NCBI GenBank assembly: GCA_017459985.1
Contig: JAFUBX010000028.1
Span: 1-64,000, forward strand
From: Parasporobacterium sp.
Lineage (GTDB): Bacteria > Bacillota > Clostridia > Lachnospirales > Lachnospiraceae
Direction: 5' to 3'
DNA: 64,000 nucleotides
Shown here: piece by piece, positions 46,906 through 55,028 of the stretch
Layout: each line of letters opens with the position of its first letter
Position numbering within the stretch: position 1 is the stretch's first letter
Position numbers and translations under genes: made by a program
Notes under the pieces: generated by a model
What the model saw: the letters and a program-made list of their open reading frames with translations, nothing else
What the model was told of the DNA's origin: nothing
Databases searched by the model: none

Positions 46906-47457
46906 TCAGTCATTGACTGCCAGCTGATCCATACAGGATCCTTTCTGCCAGAGCCGGCAATAGGTCTCGGTACATTTTCTGTACCGGGAGAACATTTTTC
47001 TTGCCCGGTCCACGTCACTGTAGACCTTCCAGATCCCGGAACATTTGTAGTTGCATGCCCGGTTATCGATGAATCCTTTCACGTCCTCCGGAGGATAGCT
47101 CAGGAACAGGCCGATTTCATGGGGAAAATCCCCGTCTTCTTTCAGACGTCGGATCAGTTTTGCCACACAGCGTTCCGGCATCGCCCATGGATATCCTTCT
47201 TCCTCCAGGACCTTTTTCGCCAGGTCATCCTCCAGATCCTTCCGAAGTCCCTTGGGCCGGTACAGATACAGAAGGACCCGTTTCCGGTCATACCGAAGCG
47301 GGATCAGGCACAGACCTCGGGAGACATAATTCCGGTTAAACGCCTTGATCTCCTTTTTCAGTTCCTCTTTATCCCCGTACTCACAGGAGAACAGACTCCC
47401 GGTTTTAATTCCGGCCAGGGTCGGCGCACATTGCCGGATCACAGTTTCCTCAGACAT
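46906..47457 (-). CDS. DUF3793 family protein
   Basis: 183 aa, cytoplasmic. Conserved features: LFSCEYGDKEELKKEIKAFN, LLYLYRPKGLRKDLED, GLFLSYPPEDVKGFIDN and a C-terminal cysteine set (CNYKCSG...CTETYCRLWQKGSC). Role unknown; the family commonly sits next to flavodoxin and iron-transport genes, which suggests a part in iron or redox metabolism. Confidence 0.85.
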   Translation of the reverse strand: MSEETVIRQCAPTLAGIKTGSLFSCEYGDKEELKKEIKAFNRNYVSRGLCLIPLRYDRKRVLLYLYRPKGLRKDLEDDLAKKVLEEEGYPWAMPERCVAKLIRRLKEDGDFPHEIGLFLSYPPEDVKGFIDNRACNYKCSGIWKVYSDVDRARKMFSRYRKCTETYCRLWQKGSCMDQLAVND

Positions 47458-47528
47458 CGTTTAAACTCTCCGTAACACTTTCTGATCTGCCGGACGATAC
47501 AGCGGATCGATGATTTTTCGGTGATTTA

Positions 47529-47816
47529 TCAGTGATTTGCTGCATATTTGTCCAGAATCCCCTTCAGGGCAGCCAGGGAGCTGGTGTGGCATCGTTCGAT
47601 GATCGTATCCACACCCTTCAGCTCTGCCATGGCGCCTTTCACCATTTTGTGGGACATGGTGTTTGTGAAGAAAATGGTCAGGTCCGGTCTGCCGAGTTTA
47701 TTTCTGAGTCCGCCGGTACTTTTGGTTATCACCTTGCTCTGACATTTGTAGCTCTCGCAAAGCTCCATGTACCGCCGCTCCATCCGTTCATTTCCGCCTA
47801 AGATCACAATACTCAC
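47529..47816 (-). CDS. DUF2325 domain protein
   Basis: 95 aa. Starts MSIVILGGNERMERRYMEL and contains KVITKSTGGLRNKLGRPDL and FFTNTMSHKMVKGA, typical of DUF2325. Rossmann-like small protein of unknown role. First gene of the operon, behind the palindrome at 47864. Confidence 0.87.
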   Translation of the reverse strand: MSIVILGGNERMERRYMELCESYKCQSKVITKSTGGLRNKLGRPDLTIFFTNTMSHKMVKGAMAELKGVDTIIERCHTSSLAALKGILDKYAANH

Positions 47817-47863
47817 TTGTTTTCCTCCGATGCTGTAATGAGTGTTCGCTTATGGTTACTTGT

Positions 47864-47918
47864 AGTTAGCTCTAGCTAACTGTAAACACATTCTAACAAA
47901 TCATTTGAAAAAATGCAA
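47864..47918 (-). promoter_or_regulatory. Promoter with palindromic operator for the DUF2325-DUF3793-flavodoxin operon
   Basis: Minus strand: -35 TTGCAT (47913-47918), 17 bases, -10 TAGAAT (47890-47895). Eight bases downstream lies AGTTAGCTCTAGCTAACT (47864-47881), a perfect 7-4-7 inverted repeat that would overlap the transcription start. The half sites GTTAGC/GCTAAC recall metal repressors of the DtxR type, though the spacing is wider than the classical box. Iron control would fit flavodoxin. Confidence 0.65.
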
Positions 47919-48024
47919 CATAAAATAAATATTATATTTTATAGAAGTGAATTTAGATGGCCAGACGTTGCATAGAGGTAACTAATTTCAGGCATATGAT
48001 AGGGTCTGCAACACATTTTTGCGG

Positions 48025-48879
48025 TTACGCCTGAAGTTCATCGGAAAGAAATGCCTCGATGCGATGGGCGTCCCGGATTCCTTTCTGGTACAGACGGTTC
48101 ATGACTTCTTTGTCCCGGGTCAGGGTCTTCATGCCCTCAATCTCATCCGGAGCAACGATCAGTACTTTCCCTTGCTGCTCCAGTGCCATGGCGGCGTCCA
48201 GTTCCGTGTTATAGGTATGCGCACGCTCAGACATTACCCGGGCGGCATTTGGATATTTGCGTCTCAGGACTCTGGCGGCGAACCGGTCCTTCTCCGGATC
48301 CCTGCGGAAATCCTTCGGACGGGTAAGAATCAGTACGACCCGGTCGCAGCCAAGATCCAAGGCCCGCTGTACCGGGATCGGATCCGACAGCCCGCCGTCA
48401 AAATACGGGATCCCGTCGATCAGATAGGCGGTGTTGGCCACCGGGACGCAGCTGGAGGCTTTGACAGCTCCGTAATCATCCTGTTTCATTTCGGTTTTGT
48501 CGAAATAGCGGGGCCTTCCGGTAACAGCGTTGGTGGCCACGATCTGAAATTCTGCCGGATTGGACAGAATTGCAGGAAAATCCAGCGGATATTCCCCGTC
48601 TGAATTGGAAAGAGTCCCGTAACCATAGTCAAGATTGACATAATTGCGGGTCTTCAGCCAGTTGCCGGCGCTGATGTATGCCTTCCGGAATGCATATTCG
48701 ATGTAGAACTGATAATTCCGGCCCTTCTGTCCGGCAAAAAAGGAAGAAAGATTGGCGCTTCCCGCAGAAACGCCAATCCCCAGGTCAAATGATATGCCAT
48801 GTGCCAGGCAGCAGTCCAGAACTCCCGCCCCATAAATATCGCGCATACCGCCGCCCACATCCACGATGCCTGTTTTCAT
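48025..48879 (-). CDS. Patatin-like phospholipase
   Basis: 284 aa. Oxyanion loop VGGGMRDIYGAGVLD, nucleophile GVSAGS and the Asp of the dyad in DGGLSDPIP. No signal peptide. Serine hydrolase that frees fatty acids from lipids; RssA/YjjU-like. It is next to the third deglycosidase pair, with a 90-base gap, so a functional link is not evident. Confidence 0.9.
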   Translation of the reverse strand: MKTGIVDVGGGMRDIYGAGVLDCCLAHGISFDLGIGVSAGSANLSSFFAGQKGRNYQFYIEYAFRKAYISAGNWLKTRNYVNLDYGYGTLSNSDGEYPLDFPAILSNPAEFQIVATNAVTGRPRYFDKTEMKQDDYGAVKASSCVPVANTAYLIDGIPYFDGGLSDPIPVQRALDLGCDRVVLILTRPKDFRRDPEKDRFAARVLRRKYPNAARVMSERAHTYNTELDAAMALEQQGKVLIVAPDEIEGMKTLTRDKEVMNRLYQKGIRDAHRIEAFLSDELQA

Positions 48880-48969
48880 ATCTTACCGCTCCGGTTCCTG
48901 CAGTGTTCCGGATCATCGACGATCCTGATCTTCTCAGCATCTTTCGGACCACTGCGCTTTCTTAAATGC

Positions 48970-49938
48970 TTACAGTTTCTCCAGAATGCCTTTGTTCAGG
49001 GCAACATAATGGGCCAGCTGTTCCGTACAGTCCACATCCGAATAGAAATGATGGCCTTCGAACTCGCTGGCGATATAGCCCTTGTATCCGTATTCCGCGA
49101 ATTTCGGGATCAGCTCCTCATAGGGAATGCAGGGGTCATGCTCGTCATTGTCCAGATAATAGAATTTGCCGTGGATATAGAAAATGCAGTCGATCAGATC
49201 CCGGAACTGTTCGATCCTGGCCGGATGATTGAATTTGCCGAACATCTCTTCCGCATAATGCTTCTCGATGGGAGTGAAGTCCCCGGACTCAAGGGCAACC
49301 AGGTCTCCTCCCTGCGCATGAAGTTCTACGATCCGGTCCAGGGCTTCCTTCCGGCATCCAAACTCCTCTGCCTGCCGCAGATACAGGGCATGGGGCATAT
49401 ACTGGAAAATGGAAAAGTCCGGAACGAATCCCAGATATCCCTTTCCTTCTCCTTTCATGATCTCAAAATACTCCTTCCATACCGGGACATCCGGATGATG
49501 CGGCCAATGCATTTCAATGGTCAGCTTCATATCCAGCTCTTTGCAGAACGGAATCATTTTCCGGAAAATCGCAGGCGAGATCGCGTGCTGCGTCCGTACC
49601 ATGGGAAACCCTGCCTTTTTGGCATAGATCAGATCGTTGACGGTACATTGAATGATCTCCGCCTCGGTCAGATCCCGGTCAGTTCTGGTTCCCATGTCAA
49701 TATACGCGGACCAGCACACCGGCTCCAGATCATATTTCTCCAGCAGACCCCGGAAGGAGAACAGCCACTCATCCGACGGAAACGGATAATCCGGAACCAT
49801 CTGGGCAGCGACGATCTCCACGCCCTTATACCCCATTTCATGCACTGCCTTCAGGCAGCCTTCCAGATCCAGCTCTTCATGGATAAACTGGGTTGATAAA
49901 CTATATAATGATACACCGATTTTTATATTCTGGTTCAT
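48970..49938 (-). CDS. C-glycoside deglycosidase alpha-subunit-like TIM-barrel protein, copy 3
   Basis: 322 aa from MNQNIKIGVSLYSL, behind GGAGAAACAAT. Metal ligands: Glu in KGVEIVAAQ, Glu in LTIEMHWPHH, Asp in FVPDFSIF, His in FYIHGKFYY and Glu in IASEFEGHH. It follows its small subunit, the reverse of the gene order of copies 1 and 2. It lies in an accessory stretch about 3 kb from the AraC gene. Probably takes a different glycoside. Confidence 0.75.
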   Translation of the reverse strand: MNQNIKIGVSLYSLSTQFIHEELDLEGCLKAVHEMGYKGVEIVAAQMVPDYPFPSDEWLFSFRGLLEKYDLEPVCWSAYIDMGTRTDRDLTEAEIIQCTVNDLIYAKKAGFPMVRTQHAISPAIFRKMIPFCKELDMKLTIEMHWPHHPDVPVWKEYFEIMKGEGKGYLGFVPDFSIFQYMPHALYLRQAEEFGCRKEALDRIVELHAQGGDLVALESGDFTPIEKHYAEEMFGKFNHPARIEQFRDLIDCIFYIHGKFYYLDNDEHDPCIPYEELIPKFAEYGYKGYIASEFEGHHFYSDVDCTEQLAHYVALNKGILEKL

Positions 49939-49972
49939 ATTGTTTCTCCATTGATCAATTGTGCCATGGCAG

Positions 49973-50389
49973 CTATTCTGCCACGAGCGTTTCCGTCCGG
50001 TCACTCTCCAAAGTCAGATATGAACCGAAATACCCTGTGTAAGGAACTCTGTGTTTCATATACACCCGCAGTGTGTGCTCTCCCTTTGCGATTCCGCCGG
50101 GCAGCATGACACGGATCGTTGCCGGTTTGTTGACATACCAGTATTCCCGGAACAGCTCCGGAAGCTCCTCCAGCGTAAACTGCTTGTCATTCAGTCCGAA
50201 AAATGTATTGACCGCGTCCAGACGTTCTCCGTCCATTTCAAAAAACAGATCCTCAATGCAGCTCAGATAGCACCCGCGGTAGGACGGATATTTGATCTGA
50301 AATTCATACCCCACCGTTACTCCGGCAACTACATAGTTTCTGATTGGTTTCCTGCATATCAGGATCTCGTTGTATGCTACAAAATCCAT
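49973..50389 (-). CDS. C-glycoside deglycosidase beta-subunit-like protein (DUF6379), copy 3
   Basis: 138 aa. Contains PSYRGCYLSCI, QFTLEEL and GGIAKGEHTL, the same three blocks as the other copies, but more divergent. First gene of a two-gene unit with its alpha partner 34 bases downstream. Divergent from the S24 repressor-like gene. Confidence 0.7.
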   Translation of the reverse strand: MDFVAYNEILICRKPIRNYVVAGVTVGYEFQIKYPSYRGCYLSCIEDLFFEMDGERLDAVNTFFGLNDKQFTLEELPELFREYWYVNKPATIRVMLPGGIAKGEHTLRVYMKHRVPYTGYFGSYLTLESDRTETLVAE

Positions 50390-50495
50390 ATGTCTTTTCT
50401 CCTTTCGAACGGTTCAGACTTTTCACATCTTAACATGTTCCCTCTTTCGATACAATCCTCCGTTTTATTGTTGTAATATATTTTGCATTTTTTCG

Positions 50496-50525
50496 TTGAA
50501 ATGTGAAATCAGATTGTGCTATGAT
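50496..50525 (+). promoter_or_regulatory. Promoter of the S24/UmuC cassette
   Basis: TTGAAA (50496-50501), 18 bases, TATGAT (50520-50525). No GAAC-N4-GTTC LexA box was found near it. The region is shared with the divergent deglycosidase gene. Confidence 0.6.
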
Positions 50526-50619
50526 GATTCCATCAGGATTCAGGTACTGATGGAATTGAGATCCGGCCGCCGGCAGCAGATGCGTGCGGCCGGGCAGAAC
50601 ACAGATCGGAGGACCCCAT

Positions 50620-51408
50620 ATGACAGACCGATTCGGACAACGACTGAAAGAAGCCCGCCGGAGCAAGGGACTTTCCCAGAAGGAGCTGGCGGATCAGATG
50701 CAGGTGACCCGGAATACCGTCATCAACTGGGAGCGGGATAAGAGCCGTCCGGATTACCGGATCCTCCCGGCCCTTTGCAGGATTCTGGAGACAGATCCTG
50801 CCGCTCTTCTGGGGGTCGCGAAGGCGGATTCCCTGTCCGCCCTGGAATCCCGGGTAGTTAAGAATCTTCGCAGCCTGAGCGGCACTGGCCGCAGGATGGC
50901 GGACCGGATGATCGCGGCGATGCTGGAGGAGGAGCTGCTGGCCAGGGACAAGGTGCTGAAGGAGGAGTATGCCCTGTTTCAGATGGAACCCGGTTCGGCC
51001 GCCGCCGGCGACGGCTGCCTGATCCCGGAGATCCCGCCGGTCTTTGTGTTTCGCCGCAGAAACGACCGAAACCGGCACGCGGACGCCATTGTCCGGGTGA
51101 AGGGACACAGCATGGAGCCCGTCTACCGGGACGGCGATGAAGTGTATCTTGCCTACAGTTCCTCCGCCTGGCCCGGGGAGGATGTGGTCTGCGCGACGGC
51201 GGAAGGGGCTGTTCTCAAACGGCTCGGAAATGACCACACGCTGTATTCCATCAATCCTGACCTGCCCTATCACGGGCAGAATGAAGACAGTCCGGTGAAG
51301 ATCCTGGGACGGGTCCTTGGTATCGTCAGTTCCTCGGATTGTCCCCGGCCGGACGAAATCGACCTGCTGGAAGAACTGTTTGCACAGGAGATCCGAAACG
51401 CCACATGA
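50620..51408 (+). CDS. HTH/S24 peptidase-type repressor (LexA/UmuD-like)
   Basis: 262 aa from MTDRFGQRLK behind GGAGG. XRE helix-turn-helix at about 10-60 (SQKELADQMQVTRNTVINWE); C-terminal S24 domain with catalytic Ser in GHSMEPVY and Lys in AVLKRLGN. An Ala-Gly pair suitable for self-cleavage lies in SAAAGDG. Probably represses its own operon and is cleaved on DNA damage. Overlaps the polymerase gene by 4 bases (ATGA). Confidence 0.87.
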   Translation: MTDRFGQRLKEARRSKGLSQKELADQMQVTRNTVINWERDKSRPDYRILPALCRILETDPAALLGVAKADSLSALESRVVKNLRSLSGTGRRMADRMIAAMLEEELLARDKVLKEEYALFQMEPGSAAAGDGCLIPEIPPVFVFRRRNDRNRHADAIVRVKGHSMEPVYRDGDEVYLAYSSSAWPGEDVVCATAEGAVLKRLGNDHTLYSINPDLPYHGQNEDSPVKILGRVLGIVSSSDCPRPDEIDLLEELFAQEIRNAT

Positions 51409-52802
51409 ACCGATCCTTTCTTGCAATTGATATGAAAAGCTTCTATGCCTCTGTGGAATGTGTTTCCCGGGGGCTTGATCCTCTGACGGCCAATCTGCTG
51501 GTGGCTGATACCAGCCGCTCTGACAAGACGATCTGTCTCGCAGTCTCCCCTGCCCTGAAGGCCATCGGCGTTCCGGCGAGGCCCCGGCTGTTCGAGGCCA
51601 GGCAGGCGATCCGCCGCTACGAATCGCTGCATCATACCAAGGTGAACTATATTACAGCGGTTCCCCGGATGGCCGAATACATCCGGGTCTCCGCGAAGAT
51701 CTATTCGGTTTATCTTCGCCATGTTGCCCCGGAGGATGTCCATGTCTACTCCATTGATGAGAGCTTCATCGACTGCACGGAATACCTTCATTTCTATGAA
51801 GAGGAAGCCCGCAGGAGCCGCCAAAGTCCCTCCCACGTCATGGCGATGCATATCATCCGGGACGTTCTGAAGGAGACGGGGATCACCGCCACTGCGGGGA
51901 TCGGCACCAATCTGTATCTGGCCAAGGTCTGTATGGACATCATCGCCAAGAAAGCCCCTGCGGACAGGGACGGTGTCAGAATCGCCGAACTGGACGAAGA
52001 CAGCTATAAGTTTCTTCTGTGGGATCATAAGAAGCTGACAGATTTCTGGATGATCGGCCGCGGCAAGGCCCGGAGGCTTCAGGCCGCCGGGATGTATACC
52101 ATGGGAGATGTGGCCCAGCGGAGTCAGTGGAATGAAGAATGGTTCTACAAAACCTTCGGCATTGACGGGGAGCTGATCGTAGATCACGCCTGGGGCGTCG
52201 AGCCGGTTACCATCCGGGAGATCCGGCAGTTCCGTCCCGTGAGCCGCAGTCTTTCCTCCGGCCAGGTCCTTCCCCGGCCCTATTCCTTCGAAGAAGCCCG
52301 GCTGATCATGAAGGAAATGATCGAGAATCTCTGTATGGATCTGGTGGCCCGCAATCAGATCTCCGACACCTTCAGCTGGTGGGTGGGCTATGACTATACC
52401 AGCCTGACAGAGGTGCCCTCCTACCAGGGCCCCCTGGCCATTGATTTTTACGGAAGGCTTCATCCCGCCCACAGCGGCGGAACCGTCCGCACCCCGGAGC
52501 GGACCAGTTCCTTTCCGCAGATCCTGCAAAAGCTTCTCCCCCAGTTTGACGCCAAAACCGATCACAGCCTGCTCTTCCGCCGCCTCTATGTCTGCGCAGA
52601 CAAAACGGCGGACAACGATCTTTATTACCAACTGAGCTTTTTTACTGACCAGCGGCAGCAGGAGAAGGAGCGCAGGCTTCGGCTCGCCATGCTGCAGATC
52701 CGGCGGCGCTTCGGCCCGAACGCGATATTTAAGGGAATGAATCTGCTGAAGGGCGGAACTGCCCTGGAACGAAGCCGCCAGATCGGCGGCCACAAGGCAT
52801 GA
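51405..52802 (+). CDS. Y-family DNA polymerase (UmuC/DinB type)
   Basis: 465 aa. Metal-binding Asp in LAIDMKSFYASVE and the YSIDESFIDCT block; thumb HhH near FWMIGRGKARRL. Longer than DinB, with the UmuC-like C-terminal part. Translesion polymerase made on DNA damage. The pairing with an S24 protein is typical of cassettes on conjugative elements and phages. GC-rich relative to its neighbours. Confidence 0.9.
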   Translation: MNRSFLAIDMKSFYASVECVSRGLDPLTANLLVADTSRSDKTICLAVSPALKAIGVPARPRLFEARQAIRRYESLHHTKVNYITAVPRMAEYIRVSAKIYSVYLRHVAPEDVHVYSIDESFIDCTEYLHFYEEEARRSRQSPSHVMAMHIIRDVLKETGITATAGIGTNLYLAKVCMDIIAKKAPADRDGVRIAELDEDSYKFLLWDHKKLTDFWMIGRGKARRLQAAGMYTMGDVAQRSQWNEEWFYKTFGIDGELIVDHAWGVEPVTIREIRQFRPVSRSLSSGQVLPRPYSFEEARLIMKEMIENLCMDLVARNQISDTFSWWVGYDYTSLTEVPSYQGPLAIDFYGRLHPAHSGGTVRTPERTSSFPQILQKLLPQFDAKTDHSLLFRRLYVCADKTADNDLYYQLSFFTDQRQQEKERRLRLAMLQIRRRFGPNAIFKGMNLLKGGTALERSRQIGGHKA

Positions 52803-52853
52803 AAAATGGCGCGGCCTGTTGGTTTTCCGACAGCCTAACCACCAACAGCCTCC

Positions 52854-52923
52854 GGCAGCTTCTGCCGCAATGCTGCATTTTTTTTGCATTGTTGGCAGCC
52901 TCTGCCGCAATGCTGCATTTTTT
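52854..52923 (+). terminator. Two tandem terminator-like repeats
   Basis: A unit of about 30 bases, GGCAGC(T/C)TCTGCCGCAATGC..., occurs at 52854-52885 and again at 52894-52923, period 40 bases, each ending in 6-8 Ts. GGCAG/CTGCC and GCAGC/GCTGC stems are possible. They end the polymerase transcript. Confidence 0.6.
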
Positions 52924-53024
52924 GGCGCTTCTATATCCTGATGGGTGATCATCGTCCGCAATCTACGCCGGAAATCTCTTTTAATTGCCTCCGGATATCT
53001 CATATATTCCGAATGCCTCATTTA

Positions 53025-53210
53025 AGGATAGAGAATATCCTCTATTTGAAAATTCAAAAAGTTGAGATATCGTTAGATATCCTCAAAATGTCAGCTTGCC
53101 CCGATTGAGGATAAAAACCATCCGCAGATATCCAAGGCCCCGGATCTGAGAATATTGTCGGCTGTCTCATTTTACGAAGAACCTCCGTATGAGGATATTT
53201 GATATCCTCA
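53025..53210. repeat. Three palindromes sharing a TTGAGGATATC half site
   Basis: AGGATA-N5-TATCCT at 53025-53041; TTGAGATATC-N4-GATATCCTCAA at 53062-53086 (one base missing on the left); TGAGGATAT-N3-ATATCCTCA at 53190-53210. Further single half sites are near 53105. No coding frame in 52803-53873 looks real. Confidence 0.6.
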
Positions 53211-53274
53211 GAACAACCGATTTTTGTAATAGCGGAGATTCGGATCAAGCTGTTTGCAACTGCCACTGTCTGGC

Positions 53275-53569
53275 GTATATTTTGGAAGGTAAATTCAGCA
53301 AAAGCTTATAAACTCCATATGCTGCCTTCCGTTTTCCGGGCAAATCACCGGAAATCCGGAAGGTAAATTCTGAAAAAAGCCTGAAAATCCATATCCGACC
53401 TTCCGCCGTCCACACGGGCAGAAGCATTTGCCACAGCGAATTCCGGATTTGAGAGCATGCGGATGCTTTTTTCAGAAATACAAATACAGGAATTTGTGCA
53501 GTCCGAAGGCCTTGGGGTGATCAGCGTAATAATTGCCAATTACTATCCCTGCGCTGATCCGGAAAACAG
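53275..53569. repeat. Dispersed non-coding repeat, inverted copy of 161-540
   Basis: 53528-53569 is the exact reverse complement of 161-202, and 53275-53410 is a close reverse complement of 417-540. The latter has two hairpin units bounded by GGAAGG and CCTTCC. A weaker third relative of the GGGATAGTAA part lies at 53665-53710. Confidence 0.8.
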
Positions 53570-53592
53570 GGATAGTAATTGGCAGTTTTTTT
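53534..53592 (+). terminator. Strong hairpin with T-run inside the repeat
   Basis: TGCCAATTACTATCCCT (53534-53550) and AGGGATAGTAATTGGCA (53568-53584) are perfect 17-base arms around a 17-base loop, followed by GTTTTTTTA. It looks like an intrinsic terminator on the plus strand. The copy at 161-202 keeps only one arm. Confidence 0.65.
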
Positions 53593-53873
53593 ATATACAG
53601 TCCGAATTGCGAGGTAAAAGAGGGCCCGGACTGGACTAGATATGAAATTATTGGGAAATCATATCCCTGTTTTCGCAAAAATGACAGGGATAGTAAATGA
53701 CGATTATTTTCAGGATGGACCAAATGGCTTGATGGAAGCTAGTATAGATGAAGTCAACGGCGGCATAGGAATGCTTCAAACACGAAAAAGCAGAGCTGCT
53801 GAAGTGAACACAGCCCGATCGCTTTTTATTGTTCTGTGATTTCAGAATCCGTGCAGGATTTCAATACAGAAGG

Positions 53874-54214
53874 TCATTCGAAGCCGTACACACCGTTTTC
53901 GGTAATATCAAGATCCCGGATCTCTATTTTTCCGGTATCCGGATTCCTGACCTCTTTTTTCAGGATAAGACCCGTGAAGGTGTCTGCTGCCTTTTTTCTT
54001 CACCGATCAGGATCTCCACATCCACCTGAATGCTTTTTTCGACAGAACTTAGGGTAAATACGTAGAAGTCGATCCTGTCCTCGAACGGAATATCATCGGC
54101 ATTGGGATCTTCTTCCACAGTGAACCAGTCAGACGTGATTTCTTTCAGATCGATTTCCAACATAACATCGTCCCGTTGGAAGACCACCGTGCTGATTCCT
54201 TCCCGCAGCCATTG
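53874..54214 (-). pseudogene. Frameshifted, truncated gene of unknown function
   Basis: A coding-looking frame runs from about 54214 (no start; a stop is just upstream) to a run of A after ILIGEEK. Adding one A there (a 6-A run becoming 7) opens the next frame to the TGA at 53874-53876, giving KKAADTFTGLILKKEVRNP and so on to NGVYGFE. The joined part is about 113 codons, acidic, without membrane helices. Family not recognised. A sequencing error in the A run would also explain it, but the missing N-terminus suggests real decay. Confidence 0.55.
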
Positions 54215-54244
54215 CTATCATTGTAAGCGCCATTGCCGGATAAT

Positions 54245-54271
54245 ACAAAAAGAGTAGCTGAATTCAGCTAC
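54245..54271 (-). terminator. Terminator after the decayed gene next to tmRNA
   Basis: GTAGCTGAATTCAGCTAC (54254-54271) is a perfect palindrome followed on the minus strand by TCTTTTTG. It includes the stop codon of the gene fragment. Confidence 0.6.
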
Positions 54272-54558
54272 CCTTCAATCATTCCATAAAATCGGAACGC
54301 CTCCATCACCATGGCCTCTTTGTTTGCTCGCCGTTCAGGTGTCTGGTATTTGCCCGAGGCTTGACTGTCGTTATAATCGGTCTGTGCAAAACCGACCGCT
54401 TTCTTACACCGTGATATTAGTCACGGTTTCGCCATAGGTTTCTTTGACCCATGACCTAATCATGCCATATGTCGCACATTTCGGCTCGCCCAAACGAACC
54501 GAAATATACACATATGTGCCGTTCACTGTAATTTGACGTGGGTTCGTCAACTTACACT
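54268..54558 (-). pseudogene. Decayed gene with an RlmD C-terminal-extension-like end
   Basis: Reading from the tmRNA edge, one frame gives CKLTNPRQITVNGTYVYISV then RLGEPKCATYGMIRSWVK and ETYGETVTNITV, then a stop. A shifted frame continues with KAVGFAQTDYNDSQASGKYQ, TPERRANKEAMVMEAFRFY and GMIEG. The pattern ETYG-(x)-V-(S/T)-N...YN...P-(E)...KE-A...EA...(Y/F)GMI resembles the roughly 70-residue extension found on clostridial RlmD methyltransferases, from memory. About 3 residues are missing at the break. No start codon. Confidence 0.5.
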
Positions 54559-54562
54559 CAAA

Positions 54563-54912
54563 TGGAGATGAGGGGAATCGAACCCCTGTCCGAAATTCTG
54601 TCCCCAGGACTTTCTTCCACTATAGTCATTGAAATTTTGATTCCCTCACACAGATCCCCAATGACAGACTTCTGCGCAAGGTAGCTTCATGAATGTTCTG
54701 CAGCTGCAAAGCTTAGGCTGCAGAGTTCCCCGCAAAGATGACGCCGGGACAGACGGCAGCGGGCCTCCGTCCGCCGACGAGCTGCTGTAATTAAGCAGCT
54801 AAAGCTAATTTATTATCTTTAGCGTTTAGATTTAATTGGATCTTTTAAGGTAGTGACCCGCTACCAGTGGCTTATCCTGCTTCTAAAACCCCGTCGAAAC
54901 CTGTACATCCCC
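54563..54912 (-). ncRNA. ssrA: Transfer-messenger RNA (tmRNA)
   Basis: About 350 nt. The 5' end GGGGATG pairs with CATCTCC at the 3' end; the third pair is G-U, the alanine identity mark. The 3' part has GGGGTTCGATTCCCC and the discriminator A, with CCA not encoded. The early GGTTTCGACGGGG is typical. The tag frame (54791-54823) reads AKDNKLALAA then TAA. It rescues stalled ribosomes with SmpB, whose gene lies directly upstream. Confidence 0.96.
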
Positions 54913-54919
54913 TTTCTGA

Positions 54920-55028
54920 ATCATTCCCAGAGAAATAAATCATGCTCTGAGATTGAATCATGTCCTAAGAAGTAATTGTGTCCTTAGAATGAATCCTGTT
55001 ATAAAAATTAAATCATGCCCTGAGGTTA
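54920..55028. repeat. Degenerate 18-bp tandem repeat between ssrA and smpB
   Basis: Units of the form ATCATG(T/C)CCTNAGAATGA start at 54920, 54939, 54957, 54975 and 54993; a last one runs into the smpB stop from 55012. Four are exactly 18 bases apart. Neighbouring units carry CTAAG/CTTAG inverted pairs. No good promoter for ssrA was found here, so it may be made with smpB. Confidence 0.6.

Noticed and set aside
50400..50619. LexA box before the S24/UmuC cassette
   Set aside because: Only GAACGGTTC, with wrong spacing, was seen; it does not fit GAAC-N4-GTTC.
51270..53021. Minus-strand open frame of 583 codons
   Set aside because: It is antisense to the S24 and UmuC genes, both of which have clear motifs.
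53457..53723. Short open frames on both strands in the repeat region
   Set aside because: They consist of the repeat and its hairpin; no start signal or coding pattern.
53642..53839. Plus-strand 65-codon frame
   Set aside because: Includes part of the repeat and has no ribosome site or family likeness.
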